This document shows, piece by piece, positions 1-11,315 of a stretch of 64,000 nt of DNA (position 1 is the first letter of the stretch; every line of letters starts with the position of its first letter). The DNA comes from Ampelomyces quisqualis. Its lineage: Eukaryota; Ascomycota; Dothideomycetes; Pleosporales; Phaeosphaeriaceae. The notes below the pieces were generated by a model. That model was not told where the DNA came from. It was given only the letters and a program-made list of their open reading frames with translations, and searched no databases. The stretch spans positions 1,302,001 through 1,366,000 of the forward strand of contig JAGTXZ010000011.1 of the NCBI GenBank assembly GCA_018398575.1, given 5' to 3'. Made by a program: the position numbers and the translations under genes.

Positions 1-1477
1 CTCACTGCATGACAAGCATGTGTGGTAGGCCACCTTCCTTGGGCTCCAGCTCCTTGGGCAGCTCTCTCCGCCACGTCTCGAGTCGCATGTGGACCTCGCT
101 CAGCTTCTTCAATTCGGCCTGCTTGCCCTTTGCCTTGTCCATGTCGATGGGGTTGTAGAAGAAGTTGATGAGGTCGCTGGAAATCTCGCACAGCTTGGAA
201 ATTTGCAAAGCGATTGCGCGGGTCCTGCTGGGTTGCGAGTGGGCCTGGCTGATTCCCGAGTCGGTGACGGCGCTCCACGTCTCGGCGTCTTCACCCGGGA
301 AGACTTCAAACTTGGGCACCGTGACCATGGTGTTGTGCAGCTGGGGCAATCGGCCGAGATAGTTGCTCCAGCACTTGTCGAACAAAAAACAGCCCCAGAA
401 GGTGATGCGGCGCGCGTCTTCTTCCGTGTCGTCCATGGCGCCGTTGCTGGGCATGCCCAGGTTGAGGCCGAGATCGCAGGCCATGCGGAAGCTCATGCCG
501 CTGTACACCCAGCCCTTGGCCTCCCTCCCGCAGCCGGCCTCGCGCACCGACATGAGCGCGAGGGCCTGGACGGTCGGGAGTGCGGCGACCTCGTGGAGAT
601 CGCCGTCCATGATCAGCCGCTTGGTCTCGCGGAAGAAGTGGTCGCCGGCCGTGGCCGAGTCGTCTCGGTCGGCGCGTGCGCCGGGCCACGAGGAAAAGTG
701 GCAGCCCAGGGCCAGCATGGCGTTGACCAGCAGCGGGGTGCAGTACAGCATGCGGCGGGTGGAGCCGGGCGGCGGGCGGCCGCGGGCGAAGTCGCGCAGG
801 AACAGCTTCTTGGCCAGGGTGGTGAAGAAGCTGTAGTGCCAGCAAAAGTACAGGCCGATGAGGTGCTGCACGAGCGCGGGGTCCGTCGTCACGGCGGTCC
901 ACGAGCACAGGGGGTCCGCCGTCGCCGGGCGCTCGTCCGGGTGCGTGTCGGGCGGGTCGACGGCGGCGTGCAGGTGCAGGAGGTGCGAGGTGCCCCCGAT
1001 GTAGCGCGTGGAGCCGTCCTCGAGGCGCAGCAGCTGGCCCTCCAAGGCGGGCGCGGCGGGGCTGGTGGGCGCGTCGGCGGCGGCGGCGGCGTCGTCGTCG
1101 CGCCCGCCGTGCTCGCGCGCGACCATGTGCTCGGCGACGGCGTCCAGGCTCTCGCAGGTGCGCATCTGGTGGACGAGGCCGGCGACGGCATCGTCGGGGC
1201 AGTTGAGGAGGGCGTGGACCAGCGTCTGCAGGGTCGAGCTGCGCGTCGTGAGCCCGTTGATGTCGACGTCCCGCCTGTAGACGCCCTTGCGGCGATGGTC
1301 CGAGTTGACGTCGTAGACGCACGCGGTCCTGTACACGGCGGCACACGCCGAGCACGCGGGCGTGGTGCCGTCGCACTTGGACTTCCTCCTCCGGCACGGC
1401 ACGCAGGCGCTCGAGATGCACTGCCGCCTGGTGCCGTCCCTGTTGTTGCGGCGGCCTTTTTTCGCGGCCGTTTCCAT
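1..1477 (-). CDS. Zn2Cys6 fungal transcription factor, 5' part (continues past left edge)
   Basis: Nuclear DNA-binding regulator. A basic N-terminus leads into a Zn2Cys6 binuclear cluster at about residues 24-55 (CVPCRRRKSKC, then C-x6-C-x2-C-x7-C). A Gln-poor, Ala/Asp-rich linker follows. A fungal_trans middle homology region starts near residue 205 (LIGLYFCWHYSFF) and contains the family-typical run GMSFRMACDLGLNLGM. The closest named relatives I recognise in style are nit-4/nirA-type regulators, but the target pathway cannot be read from sequence. The ATG at 1475-1477 is chosen because the zinc cluster follows it closely. The frame meets TGA at 2-4, but bases 5-1 read GTGAG on the minus strand, a donor-like site falling where this family normally continues with a His-Met-Gln-Tyr stretch. 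I therefore infer an intron starting at base 5 and a protein continuing to the left. G+C is clearly higher here than in the neighbouring genes. Confidence 0.85.
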
Positions 1478-1903
1478 GTCGGGGGTCAGCGCGCCATTAC
1501 AAGCATTCAGCGGCCAGAGAGAGTCGCGGCCTCCGGTAGGTAGGCTCTGCTCCGAGTCTCAACATGGCTGGCCACGCTCGATGGGACGTCGTGCTCCGCT
1601 TAGTGTGTGGGACGGGTAGCTGTCGCCCGCGCGGAGAGGGACTTGGCCTTGGCTGCTTGTCGTCCGACGTCTGATTGGCCGTTCGGCTAGTCCTTATCGG
1701 GACTGCAGCGGATCATTTGATTGGCCACAGCCCTCATCTCGCGGCACGTGACAGCGGGTGGTATTCATACATGATTGAATACATGACTAACCCCCGTCCC
1801 ATGTATGTGCTCCGTATCGGGAACTAGCGCCATGTCCTGATATCGATAAGCAGTCACGTCGCCATCAAGACCCAAACCAGCCCCTCCCCTTCCATCCTCC
1901 CAT
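1478..1903. other. Intergenic: promoter side of the Zn2Cys6 gene
   Basis: This lies between the start of the transcription factor gene and the stop of the SNF2/RING gene, both on the minus strand. I see no gene in it. It contains a perfect CACGTG palindrome at 1745-1750 and an imperfect inverted pair of TTCATACATG / TTGAATACATG type near 1763-1788. Either could be a factor site upstream of the regulator, but neither is proven. Confidence 0.5.
1745..1750. promoter_or_regulatory. CACGTG E-box palindrome
   Basis: The six-base palindrome lies 268 bp upstream of the Zn2Cys6 start codon. In fungi bHLH proteins (Cbf1/Pho4 type) bind this core. A six-base match alone is weak evidence. Confidence 0.2.
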
Positions 1904-4900
1904 TCACTCATCCTCCGCAAACCCCTCGTGGTCCTCGTCCGCTCGGAACCCTCCCCTGGGGTCCGCGTTGTTGACCAAGATGTAAGGCCGGCCCTCTTTG
2001 TCCTCTCTCAGGTTGCCAAAGAGACGCATGAGCTCCTGCATATTCATTCTGCCATCGCGTTAGCCGTGCTTCAGTGCGGGACCATAGTCCGTCAAACAAA
2101 CATACTTCTTCAAGCACTTGTCCTTGTCCTCCATGACGCCGTCAATCTCCTCTTGCTTCCGGTCTTGCATCCGGATCAACCGCGCGTCAACCGTGTTTCG
2201 CACGCACATGCGGCTCATGTACGTCTGCTCCTTTTGCCCGATGCGGAACACGCGACAAAACGCCTGCTGCTCCGAAGCCGTGTTCCACCACGGATCGATC
2301 ATGATGACTTTGGACGCCATGGTCAGGTTGAGACCCACTGCAATCATGTCAGTCGCACCACCACTAGCTCTGAGAACATGTACTCACAACCGCCACAGCG
2401 CAGTGACGCTAATAAAATGCCAACGGCGGCGTCATCGGCAAAGTTGCCGAGAGCCTTGTCGCGTGCCTTGAAGCTCAACTTGCCATGATACTATCAAAGT
2501 TAGAACATCATCTCCAGCTTACCACCGACACCTTACCTGCTCCGTCTGCCAACCCTCATTCTGGCACACCCTTGCCAAGATACGGATCCTGAGCGATCAT
2601 CAGCATGCCATGTACTAAGCTCGCAAAGCACGCGCCAACTCACATGGCTAAGAATTGCGTGTAGATGATGACCTTGACACCAGGGTTTTCCTTGCGCCAG
2701 TTCAGAATCTGAGCCTTGACGGCAATCGTCTTCGCCGACGGCAAAACCTCATCGCCCAAAGAAGCAAGCCAGTTTGCAGAAATGTCCTCCTGGTCTAGGC
2801 GCTTCCGCTCGGTATCCTTCTGCTTTGCCTTGGAACGAGTGCCCTGTGCCACCACTCCAGGTGTCTCGTCCTCATCAACGTCGCATGGATGAACAAATCT
2901 CGGTGTAGAACCACATGCTTTGCAAGCTGAGCGATCCTCCTCCTTCTCCGCGGCTTCAAGGTCGGACTGCTCCAGGCACGGCTCTCTGCAGATGAGATGC
3001 CCACATGACGTGATGTAAGCCTTGTTGGGTCGATTGCCACACCAACTGCAGTGTGATCTCTCCTTGGCCTTTTGCCAGCTCTCGCCCCTGCTCAGCGCGT
3101 TCAAGAAGGGCTTGAAGTTGTAATCCTTGCCGAATTGCCGACCAGACTGAATACCTTCACCAGACCTCTGCGACGCGGATACCACACCTTCAGCATCACG
3201 AGTCAGATCGAACTCGTCCGTGTCATCCATGCTGTCCTCTTCATTGTCTCTGGTCTCCTCATCAGCCAGGTCAAGATGGCGCCCAATATTTCTCCCAGCT
3301 GCTGCATCGGCAGCACTCTTCTTCTTTTGCTCTTTCTCCACATCGATCAACTGCTTGCGAACAGCCAAGATGGTGCGCCCACTACGAGAGTTGCTGTCAG
3401 CAGCCTGATTCTTGACAATTTCCTTGATCTTCTCAATGTCTTCGTACTCCAAGAGATCTCTCATGACAAACTGGAGCATCAAAACATGTGCTGTCAACTG
3501 TCGGAGTCGCAGCAACATGACCAGCGCATTCCCGTACGACTTCTGTAGGTCATCGCTTCGCTGCAACTTGTTCATCCTGTCCACAAAACGCTTTTCAACA
3601 ATTTCATAAATGCAGCGCTCGATAGGGTTGAATTCGCACCAGTACGTGCTTTGATCGGCTTGAGGTAGTTTCAAAATCGGAGCTCCAAACATCTTGTCCG
3701 CATGCGTCCGTCGAATCATAAACTGAGAAAGCCGGACCATTAGCCGCTCGGTGTTCTCGGCACTGCCCGTGTCGCAGTAATTGCTCTTGAAGATCTTGAA
3801 GCTGCCAGTATGTGGGACATCGAGGAACTTGAAGTATGCGTAGAGTTCGGTAAGACTGTTGAGAATCGGCGTGCCACTCAGTGCCCACTTGTGTTGCGCC
3901 ATCAACGCTCTGCAGGCAATCGAAGTGCGGCCGGAATGGTTCTTGATAGCTTGGGCTTCATCGAGTACAATTCTCAGAAACATCATCCTGTGGAGAACTC
4001 CCCGCTTGGCCTCGTATTGCCCTTCCCACCATGCCATCTTCTCCGCAACTGTTTGGCACTCAATCGGGGGCTCATTCTTTGGGTACGACTTCATAACCTC
4101 ACCATACGTTGTGAGGACAATGTCGTGGTTTCCAAGAGTCTTCTCCGTTTGATTGGAATCGATCCGTGATCCAGAGCAATAGCGCATCATGGTGAGGTTG
4201 CAGTTGGTATGGGCCTCAATCTCGTTCTTCCACTGCTCGATCAAAGCAGGACTAGCGACCAAGAGAGTAGTTCTGGGTCCCGTGTCAATTTTGGGTGGTC
4301 GTCCATTCACAATGTTCGCGAGCATTTGTAACGTTTTTCCAAGGCCCATCTGATCAGCCATCAGTCCACCACTAGGCCTGTGAATGTCCCTTTCCCGGCG
4401 GCGCATGAATGCGGTTCCCAGTACTTGGTACGGTTTCAAGGAAGTACTCATGCCTTTTACGCGCCATAAGCCTGAATCGGCTTTTACTGCACCTTTCCCA
4501 TCAAACTCTTTCGTTGCCGCCAGGATGATGTTGATGTCCTCTCTAGCAACCTTGTCCGCCAGCGGTATGCTAGCAATGAGTTCTTTCAAGGCATCTGCCT
4601 TCACGTGGTGGTTGAAGGTGGGCTGATCTGGTGCATCGGCGCTGGCTTGTTGCTCAAAGACATTGGACTCGAATAGAGACGAGATTTGCCGAACACAATC
4701 TTCTACCTGACGCCTTCTTTTCCGAGGCTGCTTTCCACCTTTGACGACTTTGTTTGCGGCACCGTTACTCTTGGACACCCTTGTTGGCTTAGCCTTGGAT
4801 GCTTTCCGGGTTGCTTCAGAACCTTCCTCGGCCTCGGTCCTCTTCTTCTTCTTTTTAGGTCGGTCTTTGTCGGCATCCAAAGCGACGCGCATGCTGTGCA

Positions 4901-6194
4901 GCTCGGCGGCCTGCATCGACAGAGGCTTCGACTCTTTTCGCGGCATAGCGAGGCGTGAACGCTTGCGTGATGATGTTGTCGTATCCTGGCCCGCTGTGTG
5001 GTCTGAATATTCTTCAGTTTCGTCTTGGTGTGCAGGGTACGCGGATGGGAACAAATCCTCATCGCCTTCTGTTTCCAAAGCACGATCAAGCTCCAGCTTC
5101 CTCTGTCGGACTTTCTCGGCTCCATCAATCTTCATCCACTCGACGTCATGCCGGAAAGGAAGCCGTCCATTGTTCTGGCGTTTCATCTCCTCATAATGAC
5201 GCTTTTTCCTCAGGAATTCGGCTGCAGCTCGTTGCGCAAAACGCTCGTCTTCATCTATCACTGGAGCTGGCGTTGACGCTGCTGGTGTATTCCTCGATAT
5301 CACAGCGTCCAGATAGGCCTCGTTGTCGGGATCAGCACCGTACTGATATTTTGTCGCGCGCTTTTGTGCGGCTGCTCTCCTGTCTGCGATAGCCTTCTGC
5401 ATGTTGCGTACCTTGGCAAACAATGACTTGCCTGGTGTAAGTTGCCTTGGGATCGGATGAGCTGAGAAGGGCATGCCCGTGGAAGAGCCTGAGCGTAAGG
5501 GTGCTTGGTTTCGGGGAGGTGAGTTTTCTGGGATGAATAATGAGGATGCATCCTCAAATGGTGCCCCGTTAACCTCATCTTGCTGGAGACTAGGACGTCC
5601 AACACACTGCTCACGGGTCTGACCTTGAAAATCCTCTTGCTCATGCAGCTCATGCGCATGAGCATCAGTTGCTCGGTTGGCTTGAGTGTGAGCGCCTGTG
5701 TTGTCGTCTTCCATCGTGGTCTCCATCTGGCCTTGCGGGTCTTCATCGTCGTCAACCACATCAGCATCGATATCCGGAGGCACGAGAGCTTCTGACTCAT
5801 GCTCAAGATCGTGCTCAACGGTTTCGAGAACGATTTCCGAATCATCGTATTCATAATCCTGCAAGTCGATGTCTTGACTTCCTTCAACGACCTCATCCTC
5901 GAAGACCGAGCCATTATCTTGCAAACCCTCGGCGTCATATACCGGGGCCGCTTCAAATTCTTGAGTCGGGGGCTGTTGGGCGGCCTCAACGCCAGCGATG
6001 GCAGGAAATCCTTCTTCATCCTCAAACAAGTCATCCTCAAGATTTCCTTCGTCCCCGATACCATTCTCGGAGGCCGTAACTCCCGGGACTAGATGGTGCG
6101 CATTGTCGGCATCGTCGATCATGTTGGCTTGGTCGCTCATATTGCCTTGGTCGCTCACATTGCCTGGGTCGCTCATATTGTCTTGGTCGCTCAT
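1904..6194 (-). CDS. SNF2-family ATPase with RING finger (Rad5/Rad16/ULS1-like), five exons
   Basis: Nuclear ATP-dependent DNA translocase, probably also an E3 ubiquitin or SUMO-linked ligase in chromatin or repair work (family knowledge). Exons on the minus strand: 6194-2644, 2588-2537, 2490-2388, 2337-2106, 2048-1904. The introns are 55, 46, 50 and 57 bp with GTGAGT, GTAAGG, GTGAGT and GTATGT donors. The joined frame gives 1,360 aa. The ATG at 6194 has A at -3; an earlier open frame to 6248 begins only with TTG. The N-terminus is very acidic and opens with MSDQGN-type repeats. Walker A (MGLGKT) is near residue 618 and a DEAQ box (VLDEAQAIKNH) near 745, followed by LSGTP. The RING finger (CSWCGNRP, SCGHLIC, CKACG) is at about 1048-1090, inside the helicase. 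Motifs V-VI (GLNLT, DPWWN, QQAFCRVFRIGQ) come near 1240-1265. The last exon ends in a short acidic tail. Rad16-like and ULS1-like cannot be separated by eye. Confidence 0.9.
6123..6194 (-). repeat. 18-bp coding tandem repeat at N-terminus of SNF2/RING protein
   Basis: Four imperfect 18-bp units encode MSDQDN, MSDPGN, VSDQGN and MSDQAN at the very start of the protein. Differences between units are single-base. The unit length keeps frame, so copy number could vary without breaking the gene. Confidence 0.8.
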
Positions 6195-6999
6195 CGTGAT
6201 CTGCGCAACGTCAGTACATGCAGCAAATTCAAGAAGGCGCGAAACCAACCCGATGGCGTGACGAGTAATGAGTAGGGTACGTTCCAGGCCAGTGTTCGAA
6301 AGGGCAGCGTACGAGAGTAGAGAAATGGTAAAAGGTTGCTCAGGTGACCCTCGTGCGCCACGGCAGCAGTTGCTCGCTGTGATCTAGACGCTCGCGGACG
6401 GCAACTCGTACGCAAAAGCTTCAAGCAGCAGTCACGATTGTGGAAGGTAGATGAAAGGAATCAAGAGTCTGCGGATGTGGAGCAGGGTGTGGAGAAGAAA
6501 GAGGTATGTGAGTAAGGTACAGCGGATATATACCCAACGTCCCGCCTTCGTCGGACGCTGATTACGTGGTAGACGACCACGAAGTCTGTAGGTGAGAGAA
6601 CCTGCTTGGTGGCGGATGGCCACATGGTGAAGTCGCTGAAGATGCGGGGTTTGGACGCAAGGTAAAGGCAAACTGTTGCGACAAGTTGGGGTAAGCGAGT
6701 GCTAACCTGAGACCGTGGTAGTTGGTACTTTCTTATCTGGCGGAGATATGAGGTGTATGCGAAAGGCAGGGAAGGCGAACTGGTGCTGTCAACATTATGA
6801 TTCTGAGCAAGGAAGGCTCAACGCTACCACATCGGTGCGCACGATAATTGTTCTGCTAGTAGTGAGGGGTGAGGAACAACTAATCTTTTGCATTACTGAT
6901 CAATGAAACAGATACACTGGATACACACTTGGGTATCAGCAGCCAAGGAAGGTACCGAATTCCAGCGTCAATAAGTTGGACAAAAGAAACACATCAAAC
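6195..6999. other. Intergenic: SNF2/RING promoter and exchanger 3' flank
   Basis: About 800 bp between the exchanger stop and the SNF2/RING start. Small open frames (for example 6432-6671 minus, 6715-6906 plus) have no recognisable domain, low-complexity composition and no good start context. I see no gene. The part nearest 6195 is presumably the SNF2/RING promoter and 5' UTR. Confidence 0.5.
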
Positions 7000-9001
7000 C
7001 TAACACTGGTTCTCCTCAATATTGGGATAGAACCACGCCGCAAGCGCAATGATGACATACGAAGCCATTAAGAGGACACCTTCAAGCCAATCTGCCGCAC
7101 TGTTAGCATTTCCTCACACTCTACAGTCATCACTGAACTTACGAGACTTCCCATCCTGAATGAGGTAATTCACCAACAACACCGACACAAACAGCGTCGC
7201 GATCTGGAATGTGTCAAAGTAAAGCGTCATGCAATCCTTGCCCAAGATCCAGCCGAGAATGACAATCACAGGGAAAACCAGGAGCGCAATTTGCATGCTA
7301 GACCCAACGGCCACACCGATGGACAAGTCCATTTTGTCCTTCATAGCAACAGTCACAGCAGTAGCATGCTCGGCGGCGTTTCCGACAATGGGCAGAAGAA
7401 TCAGTCCGACGAAAGTAGTAGACACTCCACCAGTCTCTGTCAGGCCGTCGATGCTGCTGACCATGAACTCGGAGCAGAAAGCGACTAGGGTGGTGGAGAT
7501 GGCGAGGGTGACGAGAGCACCGACGACGGAGAGCGATGGGGTTTCGAATTCTTCTTCTTCTTGGTTGTCGGCGTGGTTGTTGTCAGGATTCTGGAACAGG
7601 GACTTGACGTTGACGCCACCGCCGGATGCGGCTGCTGTGCCGGCACCGATTGCTGCAATACCGCGGGCTGCGTCGCCTTCGGCATGCTTTCTGGACTTCC
7701 GCTTTTCCACTTTCTGGCTGGGCGCATTGTACATGGTAGCGTGGGTCTTGAGCTGGAATGTGAGGTAGCAGGCGTAAACAAATAAGAGGATGACAGCAGT
7801 TCCGCGCGACTACAATTCAATTAGCTTGAGGGGGGCTCCGGGTTTGTGATTGATGTGCATACCAATTCTTGATTCTTCACAGCGTCGCCATCGACAACGC
7901 TGTCTTCCGCAATCATGTTATGGAAGACAGTGGGGATAATGAGCGAAGCAATGCATAGTGCGAGCAAAGAAGCCGCAGTCTGCGCAACGGTGACGTTGAA
8001 AAATTGCTCCAGGCGATTCACACCTCCGAGGAAGAACGACATGCCCAAGACGAGCAGCAAGTTCGACAACATACTGCCAATGAGTGACGTCTTGACAATA
8101 GTTATCTCATCCTTGATCAGAGCCTGAACGGAAACGATGAGTTCAACGGCATTTCCAAATGTCGCGTTAAGCAGTCCACCGAGAGTCTCGCCCACTCGGA
8201 TCGCCAATTCTTCGGTGGCAGAACTCAGCATTGCGGCCAGTGGAATGATGGCGACGAAGTTGACAATGAAAACCGGTACGGGCGCCAGCCTGGCGTAGTA
8301 GACGGCGAAACCAACAGGTACCATGATCAGAAGAACATTGATCCATGCTCCAAAGAGGACAAAGCGGATTTGTGCCCCGACTGGAATCTTTCTCTGATGT
8401 GCCCTCTTCTTGCGCTCTTCCAGTGACAATTGGTCTGAGTCTACCCGTGTGAGTTCCCTCTCTTCGCCTGCTCCGTGCTCTTTTCGAAAGATGCCCTTGA
8501 ATTTGGCCCGCTTCGTAATGCCGTTGCTATTGTGGCGGGTAGAGCCCACCACTGTAGCATCGTCCAAGGTCTTCTCCGCATCGGCATGATCAAGCTCCCT
8601 GTCTGCTGATGATCCGTGAATAGTTGGAAAGCCGTTTGTGGAAGTTGGCGAGGGTTCAGTATTGCGATGCTGCGGGTGTCCAAATTCTTTCTCGGCGTCG
8701 TGGCTGTCCTCCAGCCTTCGTTGCTCTTCAATGGTGGGTGCTGCTGGCTCTGATATCGTGCGTCGTGCCTGGTTCTGGTTCTCTGCGTCGATTGGTGTGT
8801 CCCTCGAGCGTTGTCGTGCAAATGGGTTGTAGTTCAATGCCCCATCGCCGCCATTGGATGATGCAACGCGATGCGCTTCTCGTCGTACAGTGTCTAGAAA
8901 CATGAGGAAAGATCAGCTCATGCGGTATGAGGAGGCAAGACACTCTTCGAAGAGGCATTGGTAGATGTCATGGATCAGAATCAAGTGCTCCACTTACGCA
9001 T
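7000..9001 (-). CDS. Vacuolar-type Ca2+/H+ exchanger (CAX/Vcx1 family), four exons
   Basis: Moves Ca2+ into the vacuole in exchange for protons, lowering cytosolic Ca2+ (family knowledge). Exons on the minus strand: 9001-8998, 8893-7863, 7809-7143, 7091-7000. The introns are 104, 53 and 51 bp (GTAAGT, GTATGC, GTAAGT), and the frame closes at 597 aa. A hydrophilic N-terminus of about 175 residues precedes the first transmembrane set. Repeat c-1 contains GNAVELIVSVQAL and repeat c-2 contains GNAAEHATAVTVAMKDK, the two acidic ion-binding helices of the family. A charged loop with EEEEFE separates the halves. The last exon adds HWLEG and a final helix. The first exon is only ATGC: it has A at -3 and an excellent donor and acceptor. 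The alternative is an unspliced ATG at 8903 with C at -3, giving a different first few residues. I prefer the spliced start. Confidence 0.88.
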
Positions 9002-10469
9002 GGTCTTAGGTTGCGCGGCAATGACCCGTTTAGATTGCTTCTTTCGACAATTGTGTCCGTAAAGACAGTGCAGTCCTTTGTGCTTGTTTGCAAACACCCG
9101 GAAAGGTTGCTAGGCTGATCGGAATGCCGTTTGTTTGGGGGCGGAAACCGTTGGAGGCAATCGTTGGGCGAACCGGCGGACGGGGGACGCAAGATGGTGG
9201 CTGTGCGAGTGCAGATTGCCGTTGCTTGGGTGTTATCTCCTTCGCAGATCCGAGAAGACACTGGTGAGCTTTAAGAAAAGGAGAAAGCACAGGTCGTTAT
9301 GAGGTAATTTAATTGGGCGCGTCTTGTTGATATGAGGACAAGCGTACGGGCCACATGCCAGTGGCGTGTTGCGACTCAGCCACGACAAATCCTGGAATCT
9401 GCTTAGAGATGTCGCAGATAGGTACTCCGTACTGTGGTCCAGGTGAAATGTTCGAAATGCAAATCATTTCTCTGATTCCAGCAATTAGTTCTCCAGAAAA
9501 GCTCAGACGTCACGATCACCAAGACAATGCTTGGGAGGCTTGAGTTGGACTTGACTGGACTTGACTGGTCTTGGGTGAGGATCTGCGCTTCCAGCACGCT
9601 GGGCGATGACAATCAAGGCATGGCACGAAAGCTTGATTGGTCCACGACTCTGAATTAACACTTTTCTTGCTTTTCTGCGCTACCTTGGGCTTCGAGACGT
9701 TCGTGTGCTGCGTTGTCAGTCCGTCATGTCGCCAAAAGATGGACATCGTCATCTGGCACATGCTTATCCAAGTACCCCAGTAACTGCACGTGCGTCAGGT
9801 TTATAGACAGCGAGATGCGTCTATGAAGCAAGCTGATGGTAATTTCGTAGTCGTGTGGACCCCCGAATGGGCACGCGAAAAAGCGAAGACGACGATGAAT
9901 GGGATGGACAAGGGAGGTTTTTGGCGACTCGCTTTTCACTGCCCAAACAGGCTGGTTTCCCTCCACTGAAAATCTGAAATAAATCAGGGAAGGACGACTT
10001 GGATACGTGCTGCAAGTCGCTTTGTATGCGATTGTCCCTATAGGTACAAATGGCGCGATGGCTTGCGACACATGCGATGCGTTTGGCTTCCCGGATGATG
10101 GAATCGAATATGTTCATGTTTATTCATGATCATCCAGCGATATACCTTGTTACGAATCTGGAGATGGCCTTCCCAGTCGCAACTACTCTTAGGTAGAACA
10201 ATCCACTTGTCTTTGCGATGACTCACTGGTTCGTTCGCTTGCAAACCGTGAAAAGAGAGATTGAAATTGAATAAGTCTTGTGGATGTATTTGTATTGCGT
10301 TGATTGGACAAGAGTACAGGTTACATCTCAACACCGTGATACCCACTGCAAATCAAAAGGCCTCCACCAGCTGCGACCCAAGCAAAACACCCACGCGCCT
10401 GGCGACCATATGAATCTCTCATCGCACCCATGAACTATTCCCATCCAGCGCCTGTTATACCGCGCACGT
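9002..10469. other. Intergenic, 1.47 kb
   Basis: Lies between the exchanger start and the stop of the UPF0057 gene. Open frames such as 9724-10071 and 10038-10346 (minus) show no family features, and their codon pattern does not resemble the neighbouring genes, so I see no gene. A short near-repeat of GACTTGACTG (about 9541-9572) is present. The right part is probably the 3' UTR of the UPF0057 gene, the left part the exchanger promoter. Confidence 0.45.
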
Positions 10470-11071
10470 CTAAGGATCCTGTACCTTGTGATCGCCCTTG
10501 ATGACGTCCGCGTACGTGGGCGGCGGTGCTTCAGGCTGATTCGAGCTGCCTTCACCGCCCTGATGTCCCTGTGGTGTCGGCGCAGTCGCAGGCGCACCCT
10601 TCGCTGACTTGACATTCTTCTGCTGCTGGCCTGCAAAGCTTCCTACACCACCACTCTGCTGGCCAGGAAACTGTCCAGCAGTGGGTTGACTTCCAACGGT
10701 GCCGTAGCTAGCCTGCCCTTGACGGCCGGGCTGCTCGTGTGTAATAACATAGTACGTTGTACGTCCGTCTGCGCGCTCGTCGTCGGGAACTTGCTGGTAT
10801 TGCTCGCAGGTGTCTGGGTTTTGGAGGATGATGTACCAGGCGTGGAGGAGACCGGGAAGGAAGCCAAGACAGCAGAGGGCGAGGTTGATAAGCGAGTCGG
10901 CGCCGCAGATACCCTTCTTTACCCAAACTAGATAAAATGTGAGCGATGTGAGTTCTGCGCATCAAGATGCACGAGACACGGGTGCCTGGGGCGCAGCGGA
11001 GGGTGGAATATACCTCCAATAGGCGGGAAGAGGACGCTGAGAAGCATCAAAAAGCAGTCGGAGCCGCACAT
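10470..11071 (-). CDS. UPF0057/Pmp3-Sna family membrane protein with PY motif, two exons
   Basis: Exons 11071-11014 and 10927-10470, split by an 86-bp intron (GTATAT donor, ATCTAG acceptor) that falls inside a Gly-Val pair; 171 aa. The N-terminal 50 residues are the UPF0057 fold: a hydrophobic helix (LMLLSVLFPPIGVWV), a short KKG-C loop, and a second helix (INLALCCLGFLPGLLHAWYI). The remaining 120 residues are hydrophilic and rich in Gln, Gly, Pro and Ser, and end in PPPTYADV, a PPxY motif followed by a short tail. Pmp3 itself is only about 55 aa and helps keep membrane potential. The longer yeast relatives Sna3/Sna4 use a PY motif to bind the Rsp5 ubiquitin ligase and ride to the vacuole. 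By that comparison this is more Sna-like than Pmp3-like (inference). Confidence 0.9.
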
Positions 11072-11315
11072 GTTGACGGTTGTTTCGATTCTCTGAGGTG
11101 TAGGGTTGTCGAAGTGCGCAAGTTGATGAAGCGTTCAGTGTCGCCTGAAGCTGCGCCCTGGTTGGCGCTAATCTGATCTCTGACGTACTTTGCACCGCCA
11201 CAGTGTCGCGGCTTGCCCGGCCCTTGCACGCCATGGTCACGAGAGCGCAGCAAACACCAATCAAACAGAACAAAACGGGCTAGGTGCTAGTAGACATGTC
11301 ATTTGCATTTTGAGT

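Noticed and set aside
306..1421. 371-codon minus-strand frame in the Zn2Cys6 gene
   Set aside because: It is an Arg/His/Ala-rich frame-shifted shadow of the same exon, caused by high G+C.
89..1543. 484-codon plus-strand open frame opposite the Zn2Cys6 gene
   Set aside because: It mirrors the G+C-rich coding strand of a recognisable gene and has no domain of its own.
1928..2488. 186-codon plus-strand frame
   Set aside because: It lies opposite exons 3-5 of the SNF2/RING gene, whose spliced frame has clear helicase motifs.
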